Origin: UBA8437 sp963933195
Lineage (GTDB): Bacteria > Planctomycetota > Planctomycetia > Planctomycetales > Planctomycetaceae
Direction of reading: 5' to 3'
DNA length: 17,921 nucleotides
Assembly: GCA_963933195.1 (NCBI GenBank)
Contig: CAWVUS010000077.1
Span: forward strand, 1-17,921
The notes under the pieces were generated by a model that saw nothing but the letters and a program-made list of their open reading frames with translations, ran no database searches and was not told the origin of the DNA. A program made the position numbers and the translations under genes. Below are positions 8,024 through 15,533 of this stretch, piece by piece (position 1 is the first letter of the stretch; every line of letters begins with the position of its first letter).

Positions 8024-9466
8024 ATGTCCGATCTTCCCCGCACTCTCGGTGAACTCCGCGCGAGCGGTTACCAGTCGCGCAGCGTCAAGGATGAGATGCG
8101 AGCCAACCTGTTGAAGAGGCTGGTTGCGGGTTCCCCGTTGTTTCCCGGAATTCTCGGTTTCGACGAGACGGTGATTCCGCAGGTTCAAAACGCCGTCCTC
8201 TCGCAGCATGACATGCTCTTTTTGGGCCTGCGTGGGCAGGGCAAGACCCGGATGCTGAGGATGTTGGTGGATTTGCTCGACGAGGTGATCCCGGTAGTGG
8301 CCGGTTCGGAGATGCACGACGATCCCTTGCTGCCGGTTTCGAAATACGCGCGGGAACGGATTGCCAGTGAGGGAGACGAGTGTCCGGTCGAGTGGCTCGG
8401 CCGGGAAGATCGCTACAACGAAAAGCTGGCGACTCCCGACGTGACGATTGCGGACCTGATTGGAGAGATCGATCTGATCAAGCATGCCGAGGGACAGCAT
8501 CTCTCCAACGAGGACGTGCTCCATTTCGGGCTGGTGCCGCGCAGCCACCGCGGCATTTTCTGCATGAATGAGCTGCCCGACCTGAGTCCAAAGATCCAGG
8601 TCGGATTGTTCAACGTGCTCGAAGAGCGTGACGTGCAGATCCGGGGGTTCCCGGTCCGTCTGGAATTGGATCTGTGCATGGTCTTCAGTGCCAATCCCGA
8701 GGACTACACCAACCGTGGTCGTCTGGTGACACCGCTGAAGGATCGAATCGGGAGTGTGATTCGGACGCACTACCCGCCGACGCGTGAGATCGGGGTCAGG
8801 ATCACCGACGAGAACGCGTGGGTGAAACGCGACGGACCGCTGGAGGTATTGGTCCCGAACTGGATCAAGGACGTGGTCGAGGAGTTCGCGAGGCTGGCTC
8901 GCAGTAGCCCACACGTCAACCAGCAATCGGGCGTGAGTGTGCGGATGTCGATGGCCAACATGGAGAACGTGGTTTCCAGTGCCGAACGCCGTGGCGTGAT
9001 GTTGGGGCAGCAGGCCGCGGTGGTCCGGGTCAGTGACCTGATGGCTGTCCGGGCCAGTTCTCGCGGCAAGATGGAATTGACGATGAGCGAGGAGCCCGGG
9101 GAGGAGGACGGGTTGGTGGCACGTCTGGCCGAGGAGGCTGTGCGAAACGTGTTCGACCTGGGCTTGTCGACTCGGCAGTTTCGCGACGTGGTCGAGTATT
9201 TCGAGACGGGTGTGCCAGTGTCTGTCGGAGACGGCGTGTCAGCCGATGAACTGTTGGAACAGGTGGCGCCGATTCCCGGGTTTGTCGATCGACTTGATGA
9301 ACTCGTTGTGCAGGTCGATCCGGAATTGCCTGAGAAAATTGGGACGGACGAGACGCTTCGCCAGTCGGCGCGGGCCAGCATGGCGGAATTTGTGCTTGAG
9401 GCGTTGCACTGTCACAATCGCCTGAACAAAGTGGGCGGTTCGGGGATGTCGCAGTACGGAAGTTAG
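8024..9466 (+). CDS. MoxR / magnesium-chelatase-subunit-I-like AAA+ ATPase
   Basis: 480 residues. Walker A GLRGQGKT is at 68-75; the Walker B position reads GIFCMNELPDL (177-187), with Asn182 before the catalytic Glu183; the sensor 1 region is FSANPEDYTNRG (221-232) and the likely arginine finger region is LKDRIG (238-243). The roughly 100-residue stretch between Walker A and B matches the ChlI-type helical insertion. The C-terminal 130 residues are helical. Proteins of this kind act as remodelling chaperones or chelatase motors and usually pair with a VWA-domain partner. None is adjacent; the next gene, 149 bp on, is a large Ser/Thr kinase, and a second kinase lies on the divergent side. The ATG has no Shine-Dalgarno but is preceded by an A/T-rich tract. 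There is no porphyrin or bacteriochlorophyll context, so a chelatase role is unlikely. The client is unknown. Confidence 0.9.
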   Translation: MSDLPRTLGELRASGYQSRSVKDEMRANLLKRLVAGSPLFPGILGFDETVIPQVQNAVLSQHDMLFLGLRGQGKTRMLRMLVDLLDEVIPVVAGSEMHDDPLLPVSKYARERIASEGDECPVEWLGREDRYNEKLATPDVTIADLIGEIDLIKHAEGQHLSNEDVLHFGLVPRSHRGIFCMNELPDLSPKIQVGLFNVLEERDVQIRGFPVRLELDLCMVFSANPEDYTNRGRLVTPLKDRIGSVIRTHYPPTREIGVRITDENAWVKRDGPLEVLVPNWIKDVVEEFARLARSSPHVNQQSGVSVRMSMANMENVVSSAERRGVMLGQQAAVVRVSDLMAVRASSRGKMELTMSEEPGEEDGLVARLAEEAVRNVFDLGLSTRQFRDVVEYFETGVPVSVGDGVSADELLEQVAPIPGFVDRLDELVVQVDPELPEKIGTDETLRQSARASMAEFVLEALHCHNRLNKVGGSGMSQYGS

Positions 9467-9615
9467 CCTGTCCGGGGTTTCCATCTTGCGGCCACTCGGG
9501 AGGCCGTATTACCCTGACGTCTGAACGTTGCTGGTGGGCGGGCCAGCCGAGCGGGGACGTGGAGTGCCGGGAACGGTCCGCGTTCCGATGACGCACCCGT
9601 TTCGAAGAGCGGTTC
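9467..9615. other. Intergenic region with three small inverted repeats
   Basis: This 149 bp gap between the AAA+ ATPase and the large kinase holds three short stem-forming repeats: CGGCC/GGCCG (9489-9493, 9502-9506), GCTGG/CCAGC (9530-9534, 9543-9547) and GGAACG/CGTTCC (9570-9575, 9581-9586). None is followed by a T run, so I do not call an intrinsic terminator. I see no convincing promoter. GC-rich DNA makes such short stems common by chance. Confidence 0.3.
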
Positions 9616-12600
9616 ATGCCCCCATTTGACCTCGGTGAGTTCCTCGACCGACTCGAACGCAGCGACCTGCTGACGCGGGATGATCTCGCTGCGTTGCAGG
9701 TGGAAATCGATCCGGTGCGCGATGCGGTGCAGGTCGAGCCGCTCGGTCGCAAGCTGGTGCGACGTGGCCAGTTGACCGGCTGGCAGTTGCAGATGTTGCT
9801 CTCGGGCCGTGATGCTTTTCACCTGGGAAACTACCGGTTGCTCGATTTGCTCGGTCGCGGTGGCATGGGGACCGTGTTCAAGGCCGAGCACGTGGTGCTG
9901 GGACGCGTGGTGGCGGTGAAAGTGATGGCTCGGCGTCTGGTGAAGAGTGCCAGCCACGTGGCGAGGTTTCAGCAGGAAATCCAGGCCGTCGCGGCGATTG
10001 ACCATCCCAACGTGGTGCGAGCGATCGACGCGGAGAGCGTTGAAGACGATCACTTTCTGGTGATGGAGTATGTCGAAGGAGCCAATCTGGGCTCGATCGC
10101 CGAGCGACGAGGACGGCTGGCGGTGGGCGAGGCGTGTGAGTTTATCCGCCAGGCTGCCCTGGGACTGTCGGCGGCTCATCAGCAGGGCTTGGTTCATCGT
10201 GATCTCAAGCCGTCGAACCTGATGTTGACATGGACGGCTGACAACCGGCCGCTGGTGAAAATCCTGGACATGGGCTTGGCTCGATTTGCGGACGCTGAAC
10301 AGACAGAGGGAGGATTGACCAAGACGGGGCAGATGATGGGGACGCCCGACTACATGTCGCCGGAACAGGCCTGGGACACCAAGGCGGTGGACATCCGTGG
10401 TGACATCTACAGCCTCGGCTGCACGCTGTTCCGTTTCCTGGTCGGGGCGCCACCTTTCCAGGGAGAAAATCCTTTCCAGACGTTGATGGTGCGTACCAAC
10501 CTGGATGCTCCCACGCTCAGGTCGATCGATCCGGATCTGCCAGACGGGCTGGATGCGATCGTTTCGAAGATGTTGCGACGCGACGTGACAGAGCGGTACG
10601 GGGATCCTGTCGAGGTGGCCGAGGCACTGGCGGAATTTTCCTCGCTGCCGACCCGGCGGGATGTCGAGGATTCACCGGCCGTCGAACCGGCCACGTCACT
10701 GACGCTTTCCGACGCAGTGGAACAGCCGACCCAGGTGGCTGGAGGCAGCCTCGAGCAGTTCCTGGAATCGGTTCGCCCGGCACCACAGCAGTCGACGGAC
10801 GACCAGGACAGCCAGGATGTGACTTCACCCGGTCGCAACCGCCTGGTTCTAGGAGGGCTGGCGGTACTGGTGTTGGGCGTGGTGATGACCTGGTGGCTGG
10901 TGGTCAATCCGGGTTCCACTCCGGGAGACCGGGATGTGGTGGACAATCCGTCAGCCGGGTCAATGGATGTTCTGGGTGTGGTCCGGCATCCAGAGCAGGT
11001 GGTCGATGAGGAACAGCCGTTCGAACTGCAGTTGCTGGGCGAGTCGCATCGGTTGGCCGGCCGCCTGGGAGATCCGGATTTTGAATTGCGGATCCGGCCG
11101 GGTGGTCCCGACGGGGTTACGGTTGACAGGACTGCGAAACTGACGTGGACGCCCGGAGAGAGCGACGGTCCGGGGAGGCACACGATCGTCGTGGAGAGCC
11201 GGGATGCCTCGGACTCGAACTGGCAACCGTTGTCCGAAGCTGTCGTCCTTGTTCGCGAGGTGGACAGGCCACCCCATCTCGAGTCACCCGGCGTAATCCG
11301 CGTGGATGAACTTCGTGAAATGACTGTCCAGTTGGCAGCCACCGATCCGGATCGACCGGCCAACATCATTGAATACACGCTGGGCAACGATGCTCCCACC
11401 GGAATGGTGGTCGATCGTCGCACCGGCCGGTTGAGTTGGACACCGACGGAGCAACAGGGGCCGGGTGAGTTCAAGGTCACCGTGCGGGCGACGGCCTTTG
11501 ACTCTGAAGTGATCGACCCTGTTCGCCAACGCGCCGAGTCGACTCTTGTTGTGTCAGTCCAGGAAGTGGACCAGCCTCCCCGTTTGCGGTCGATTCCGAG
11601 TCTGTCGATGCGAGTGGGACAAAGCCTGCGATTGCGGGTTCGAGCTGACGATCCCGATGAACCACCGGGGCAGGTTCGTTTTAGTCTCCAGGGCCAGGTT
11701 CCGTCCGGCGCGGCGATCAACCCCGTCACCGGCATTTTCACCTGGGCCCCCCGGGCGACTCAGGCGCCCCGGGGGTGGCGAGTTCGTGTGCGAGTCGCCT
11801 CGGCTGCCAACGACGAACTGTACGACGAGGGCCTGCTGTTGCTCGTCGTGAGGCCGGCTCGGGTGACTGCCCGCGGCGAGGTGGTTCCTTCGCAAGCCGA
11901 ACGGAAATCGGCGGCGGCCGATGTTCTGGACGTGTTCCGGCCATTATTGGCCCAGGCTCGCACTCCGCTGGCTCGTTCGCGACTGGCGGTTGACGTCGTG
12001 GAGCAGGCCCGAGAGACGAGTGATTCGGCACGTGCCTACTCCCTGTTCGATTTCGCCTTCGAGACGGCCCTGCGTGGTCGACAGACGGCGGTGGCCCTGC
12101 AGGTTGCCCGGGCCTGGCAGCAGCGGTTCCAGGTTGACCCGGTCGCCCTGACACTCAAGGCCTTTGGCGTACTGAACCTCATGAATCTCAACCCCGCCGC
12201 CCGAGCCGAGATCAGCGAGGAGGCGTTGCGGGTGTTTGTACCAGCCGTCAATGCGGGGCGGTTGTCGGAGGCCAGGAAGTTGTTGGGGCTTGCCGCGGGC
12301 GCGGTTCGAGGTGATCCGGACGAGGTGGCTCGGATTACCACCGCCGTGGGACTGCTGAAGCAGATCGTGCTGGAGAACACCGCCGGATTGAACAAGCCGC
12401 TGAAATTGACGTCCAAGGGAAAGGTGGCGTTGGGAGGACTTGGAAACCAGTTGAAGCGTTTGCGGTTCACGCCCCTGTTCCGGGACGCTGCGAAATTGAG
12501 TTTTGTTCGTCACGGTGATGACAAGAGTGATGATCTTGAGGATCTGGGTCGCAGCCTGTGGACTGTTTCTGGTGGCGATGTCCGGCTGGAGACGGCCGCA

Positions 12601-13032
12601 CGGGACGGAGCGAGCGGGTTCTGGGACAAGTCGGTCTCTCTGAAGAACTTCCGGTTGCGGGCACTGCTGGCGGCCGACACGACCACCGGGTCGCTGTTGA
12701 TTGGTGGGCCGGCCAGTGGCCGGTTCGATGGGCTACAACTGGAACTGGCGCCCGCCGGGCTGTGCCGGTTGTTTCACCGCGGTTCACGAATGGCCGTGGC
12801 GGGGCCACCGAGAACTCCATCCCGTGATCCGCTGGGATGGGACCGCCTGGAATTGGTAGTCCGAGGCAGCCATGTCACCGTGCGACTCAATGGCCAGACG
12901 GTGGTCGATGCGGATGTTCCCGGGACGTTGACGGGATTTCTTGGCCTGGACGCGAAACTCCAGGCTGGAGGGCAGCCGGTCGCTCGAGTGCGACTGCGGC
13001 GGGTCCGGGTCCGGATTGAAGAGACCCGCTAG
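9616..13032 (+). CDS. Large membrane Ser/Thr kinase with Ig-like repeats and LamG/DUF1080-like C-terminus
   Basis: 1138 residues. N-terminal helical region 1-70 (LGRKLVRRGQLTGWQLQMLL), then kinase at about 73-341: LGRGGMGTVF (79-88), Lys102, HRDLKPSN (194-201), DMG in place of DFG (218-220), MGTPDYMSPEQ (241-251) and DIYSLGC (263-269). A disordered Gln/Asp-rich linker leads to one transmembrane helix at about 409-430. The exterior part has three predicted cadherin/He_PIG-like repeats at about 455-547, 550-650 and 654-747; the second carries the hallmark DRRTGRLSWTPTEQQ, the first and third the related AKLTWTP and TGIFTWAP. Residues 760-930 are helical. Residues about 945-1138 are beta-rich (WDRLELVVRGSHVTVRLNG) and resemble LamG or 3-keto-disaccharide hydrolase (DUF1080) folds, suggesting a glycan- or polymer-binding sensor (inference). 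It follows the AAA+ ATPase gene. Its stop shares CTAG with the convergent aminotransferase. Ligand unknown. Confidence 0.93.
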   Translation: MPPFDLGEFLDRLERSDLLTRDDLAALQVEIDPVRDAVQVEPLGRKLVRRGQLTGWQLQMLLSGRDAFHLGNYRLLDLLGRGGMGTVFKAEHVVLGRVVAVKVMARRLVKSASHVARFQQEIQAVAAIDHPNVVRAIDAESVEDDHFLVMEYVEGANLGSIAERRGRLAVGEACEFIRQAALGLSAAHQQGLVHRDLKPSNLMLTWTADNRPLVKILDMGLARFADAEQTEGGLTKTGQMMGTPDYMSPEQAWDTKAVDIRGDIYSLGCTLFRFLVGAPPFQGENPFQTLMVRTNLDAPTLRSIDPDLPDGLDAIVSKMLRRDVTERYGDPVEVAEALAEFSSLPTRRDVEDSPAVEPATSLTLSDAVEQPTQVAGGSLEQFLESVRPAPQQSTDDQDSQDVTSPGRNRLVLGGLAVLVLGVVMTWWLVVNPGSTPGDRDVVDNPSAGSMDVLGVVRHPEQVVDEEQPFELQLLGESHRLAGRLGDPDFELRIRPGGPDGVTVDRTAKLTWTPGESDGPGRHTIVVESRDASDSNWQPLSEAVVLVREVDRPPHLESPGVIRVDELREMTVQLAATDPDRPANIIEYTLGNDAPTGMVVDRRTGRLSWTPTEQQGPGEFKVTVRATAFDSEVIDPVRQRAESTLVVSVQEVDQPPRLRSIPSLSMRVGQSLRLRVRADDPDEPPGQVRFSLQGQVPSGAAINPVTGIFTWAPRATQAPRGWRVRVRVASAANDELYDEGLLLLVVRPARVTARGEVVPSQAERKSAAADVLDVFRPLLAQARTPLARSRLAVDVVEQARETSDSARAYSLFDFAFETALRGRQTAVALQVARAWQQRFQVDPVALTLKAFGVLNLMNLNPAARAEISEEALRVFVPAVNAGRLSEARKLLGLAAGAVRGDPDEVARITTAVGLLKQIVLENTAGLNKPLKLTSKGKVALGGLGNQLKRLRFTPLFRDAAKLSFVRHGDDKSDDLEDLGRSLWTVSGGDVRLETAARDGASGFWDKSVSLKNFRLRALLAADTTTGSLLIGGPASGRFDGLQLELAPAGLCRLFHRGSRMAVAGPPRTPSRDPLGWDRLELVVRGSHVTVRLNGQTVVDADVPGTLTGFLGLDAKLQAGGQPVARVRLRRVRVRIEETR

Positions 13033-14153
13033 AGAAGTCCGATCAGCAAGTCGGCTCCCGCCTCGAGTGTCTGGTCATCAACGGCGAATGACACCCGGAT
13101 GTGCGAATCTCGTTCGCTGAAGACCGATCCGGGGATGATGAGCAGTCCCTGTTGGATGGCACGGTTGACGAACTCGTTGCCGTTTCCTCCGGGTGGTTCC
13201 AGGAACAGGTAAAAGGCTCCCGCCCCACCCCCAATACCGAAATGGCCCGTAAGCCGGTCGACCAGTCGGTCGCGTTTTCGGTGGTAGTCCTGGACATGGT
13301 CGCTGATGTCGACCTCCATGGCTGCCAGGCCGGCCCACTGGACAGGGTGGGGGGCACAGACAAATGTGAATTGTTGCAGCTTGGTCATCTGGTCAATGAT
13401 CTCGGCCGGGCCGTGGCTAAATCCAAGACGCCATCCGGTCATCGAGTGCGACTTGCTGAAACCGTCTATCACCAGTGTTTGTGGATTGGCGGAGGCGGGG
13501 GAGTGGAACGGACGGTCGTAGCAGAAGCGACTGTAGATCTCGTCACTGATCAACACGATGCCGTGGTCCGCCGCCAACCTGGCCAAATCGTCGATCGTCT
13601 CCGGATCGTCCATGGCTCCGGTAGGATTGCCTGGTGAGTTGTAGACGATCGCCTTGGTACGGTCGGTGATGGCTTTCTCGACCCTGTCGACATCGACGCG
13701 AAAGTCCGGATAGGTGTCGACGGTCACACTGGTGCCTCCGGCCAGGGCGACCAGGTGCCGGTACATCATGAAGCCGGGATCAAACAGGATGACCTCGTCC
13801 CCGGGGTCGACCAGGGTGCACAGTGCGAGCACCAATCCGCCGCTGGTGCCACTGGTGACCATGACCCGACGGTCGTCGTGTTGATGGCCAGCGTCGACCT
13901 GTTGTTGCAGGGCCTCGCGAAGCGGGGGGATTCCCGGGGACGGGCTGTAACCGTTGTGGCCGTTTTCGACGGCATCGGCCAGGGCGCGGCGGACAGGCTG
14001 GGGGGTCGCGAAATGAGGTTGCCCGATACTGAGATCGACTTTCTGGTCCATTCCGGCCGCGAGGTCGAAGATGCGGCGGATGCCCGACGCGTCGATGTGG
14101 TCCATCCGGCTGGCGATCCAGTCACCAGGGTCTTTGGGAGCGTGTTGTGTCAT
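13029..14153 (-). CDS. PLP-dependent class I/II aminotransferase
   Basis: 374 residues, slightly short for the family (about 390). Fold type I PLP signatures: LSIGQPHF (41-48) substrate loop, TSGTSGGL (100-107), YNSPGNPTG (171-179), SDEIYSRF (203-210), Schiff-base lysine K234 in DGFSKSHSMTGWRLGF (230-245, R242 a phosphate ligand) and Arg353 in HIRVSFA, which normally binds the substrate carboxylate. It probably transfers amino groups between an amino acid (aspartate, alanine or similar) and 2-oxoglutarate in the cytoplasm; the donor cannot be set from sequence alone. The ATG at 14153 follows the phosphohexomutase-like gene by 16 bp, so the two are probably one transcript. No Shine-Dalgarno is evident in that gap. 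Its stop codon overlaps the stop of the convergent kinase. The family is certain and the substrate is not. Confidence 0.93.
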   Translation of the reverse strand: MTQHAPKDPGDWIASRMDHIDASGIRRIFDLAAGMDQKVDLSIGQPHFATPQPVRRALADAVENGHNGYSPSPGIPPLREALQQQVDAGHQHDDRRVMVTSGTSGGLVLALCTLVDPGDEVILFDPGFMMYRHLVALAGGTSVTVDTYPDFRVDVDRVEKAITDRTKAIVYNSPGNPTGAMDDPETIDDLARLAADHGIVLISDEIYSRFCYDRPFHSPASANPQTLVIDGFSKSHSMTGWRLGFSHGPAEIIDQMTKLQQFTFVCAPHPVQWAGLAAMEVDISDHVQDYHRKRDRLVDRLTGHFGIGGGAGAFYLFLEPPGGNGNEFVNRAIQQGLLIIPGSVFSERDSHIRVSFAVDDQTLEAGADLLIGLL

Positions 14154-14169
14154 GGTCAGTGTTCGTGGG

Positions 14170-15456
14170 TCAGCTGTTGCGGGCGAGCAATTGAGACAGG
14201 GGCCGTTCGTGCCGATCGAGAGTTTGTAGCAGATGCGAGACGGTCAACAGGGGATCCTGGGTGGGGGCGTGAGCACCGAACCAGATCGAGTTGTTCTCGT
14301 CGAGACCGAGCACGGCATCGTGGTCCGCGATGGCCTGCCAGGCGGTGGCTCGGGACGATCCCGAGAACGTGCGTGGACGTCCACCGAGTCGTCGGATTGT
14401 CGCGGCGATGTCATCCGGACAGGACGCTGCAAGCACGACAGCCCGGTCCGGGTGATCGGACAGGATGCGGGTGGCCAGCAGCACGAACAGTTGGAGAGGC
14501 GAGATTGTCGCCCCGGTTTCGTCACAGAATGTGGCCCGGACGCAATCGTGGTCCCAGGTGATCCCCAGGTCGCTTCCGGTGTCTCGAGTCAATTCGGCGA
14601 CAGGTTGTTGACGACTGCCAGTTCGTGCTGCCGAGTGGAATAAGTTCCAGGGGAGTGGGGAGAGCAGTCGCGTGAGCGAGTCACTTTGTGCTCCGGCTGG
14701 TGCGGAGAGACAGATGGCGAGTGGTCTTGAGGCCAGGAGATGGCGTCTGAGGGTGGCCTCGTAGACCTCCGTTGCCTGGAACGATCGACGGTGGCCACTT
14801 TGCCGAGTGGGCCTGGGGTGTCCGGTGTCGGCAGCCGTTTCCCACGCGTCCAGCCCGGCTCCTCTCGAGACAGGTCGGCCGCGGCTGGCAACGGCATCCA
14901 GTCCGATCCAGGACGGTGGGTGGCCGTCACCGGTGACTCGGACTCCAGCATCGGCCTGCAGATGGTCAACGGCAAAGCGGAAGCAGGCGTCACTGACCGA
15001 GCCGATCTCCAGGGCGCGGCAGCCGGATCTCACCAGTGATGCGAGCACACCGGCCAGGAGATCGCGAGCGGCCGGACGGGTGTCGTGGCCGACGACGACG
15101 ACGGGCGAGGACCGGGTACGGGTGTCACCGCCGATTCCGGGAGGACGATCCTGCCAGCAGAGCCAGGCCAGGGCCGCCACGAGGCGATCAGCGTCAGTAC
15201 GGGTCAGTTCGTTCCTGTGAACTCCGCGGACACCTTCGTCATCAAACAGCGTGTTGCGGGTCACCCGATCTTGAGTCCGCGCCAGGCGGACGATGGTCGT
15301 TCTGGCGAGGCCCTGCGTGTCGTCCCGGTGCGGACAATCGCGGCATGCCGGGTAAAACGTCGCCATTCTTGACAGGTGAACGGCACGCGAGATCGGCTGT
15401 CCGTGTCCCGGACAGGTGTACTCGAGAGGCTCGACGACAGGAAACTCGGTTGTCAT
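14170..15456 (-). CDS. Degenerate phosphohexomutase-like protein with Cys/His N-terminal motif (probable pseudoenzyme)
   Basis: 428 residues. Residues 1-50 carry Cys15, His18, Cys38, Cys41 and His43 (CPGHG, ACRDCPHR), a possible metal site. From about 69 the alpha-D-phosphohexomutase fold is recognisable: LFDDEGVRGVHRNELT aligns with LFGTDGIRG, and VVVGHDTRPAARDLL (119-133) with VVxGRDTR. The key sites have drifted. The TASHNPP loop is TGDGHPP (175-181), so the phosphorylated Ser is Asp177. The metal loop DGDADR is DHDCVR (302-307). The sugar loop GGEESGH is GLDENNS (384-390). The chain ends just after the domain 3 helix (LLTVSHLLQTL), so the phosphate-binding fourth domain is missing. The frame is intact throughout and no remnant of domain 4 fits before the next gene 16 bp away, so it is not an obvious recent pseudogene. 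Mutase activity is unlikely; a binding or regulatory role is inferred. Confidence 0.82.
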   Translation of the reverse strand: MTTEFPVVEPLEYTCPGHGQPISRAVHLSRMATFYPACRDCPHRDDTQGLARTTIVRLARTQDRVTRNTLFDDEGVRGVHRNELTRTDADRLVAALAWLCWQDRPPGIGGDTRTRSSPVVVVGHDTRPAARDLLAGVLASLVRSGCRALEIGSVSDACFRFAVDHLQADAGVRVTGDGHPPSWIGLDAVASRGRPVSRGAGLDAWETAADTGHPRPTRQSGHRRSFQATEVYEATLRRHLLASRPLAICLSAPAGAQSDSLTRLLSPLPWNLFHSAARTGSRQQPVAELTRDTGSDLGITWDHDCVRATFCDETGATISPLQLFVLLATRILSDHPDRAVVLAASCPDDIAATIRRLGGRPRTFSGSSRATAWQAIADHDAVLGLDENNSIWFGAHAPTQDPLLTVSHLLQTLDRHERPLSQLLARNS

Positions 15457-15479
15457 GATCGGCGAGGGTCTGGTGTAAT
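15450..15479 (+). promoter_or_regulatory. Extended -10 sigma70-like promoter for holA
   Basis: TTGTCA (15450-15455) and TGTAAT (15474-15479) are 18 bases apart, each a five of six match, and TGG directly before the -10 provides an extended -10 TGn. A start near 15486 gives a leader of about 47 bases. The -35 box overlaps the start codon of the divergent phosphohexomutase-like gene. Found by eye. Confidence 0.45.
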
Positions 15480-15487
15480 GGGCCCGC

Positions 15488-15502
15488 CCCGGCGCGGCCG
15501 GG
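15488..15502. repeat. GC-only inverted repeat between the divergent starts
   Basis: CCCGGC (15488-15493) and GCCGGG (15497-15502) form a perfect six base pair stem with a three-base loop. It lies between the two proposed -10 boxes and would be at the 5' end of the holA transcript. It could be an operator or a leader hairpin, or chance in GC-rich DNA. Confidence 0.3.
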
Positions 15503-15503
15503 A

Positions 15504-15533
15504 ACTGTAGTGGCTCTCAGGAAGAGGGGTCAA
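15504..15533 (-). promoter_or_regulatory. Possible promoter for the phosphohexomutase-like/aminotransferase pair
   Basis: On the minus strand TTGACC (15533-15528, five of six) and TACAGT (15509-15504, four of six) are 18 bases apart. The predicted start is near 15497, about 40 bases before the ATG at 15456. Its -35 overlaps the start codon of holA. The -10 is weak, so this is tentative. Confidence 0.25.
15523..15529 (+). promoter_or_regulatory. Shine-Dalgarno site for holA
   Basis: AGAGGGG ends three bases before the ATG at 15533, with the AGAGG core about five bases from it. It supports this start over the second in-frame ATG two codons later, which would sit farther from the site. Confidence 0.55.

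Noticed and set aside
7694..8926. A 410-codon minus-strand frame across the divergent gap and the AAA+ ATPase
   Set aside because: It crosses the non-coding divergent region and overlaps two well-supported genes. Its product matches nothing I recognise.
10407..11741. A 444-codon minus-strand open frame inside the large kinase
   Set aside because: The sense frame encodes kinase, membrane and Ig motifs across this span. The antisense product is Ser/Thr/Arg-rich low complexity with no recognisable motif.
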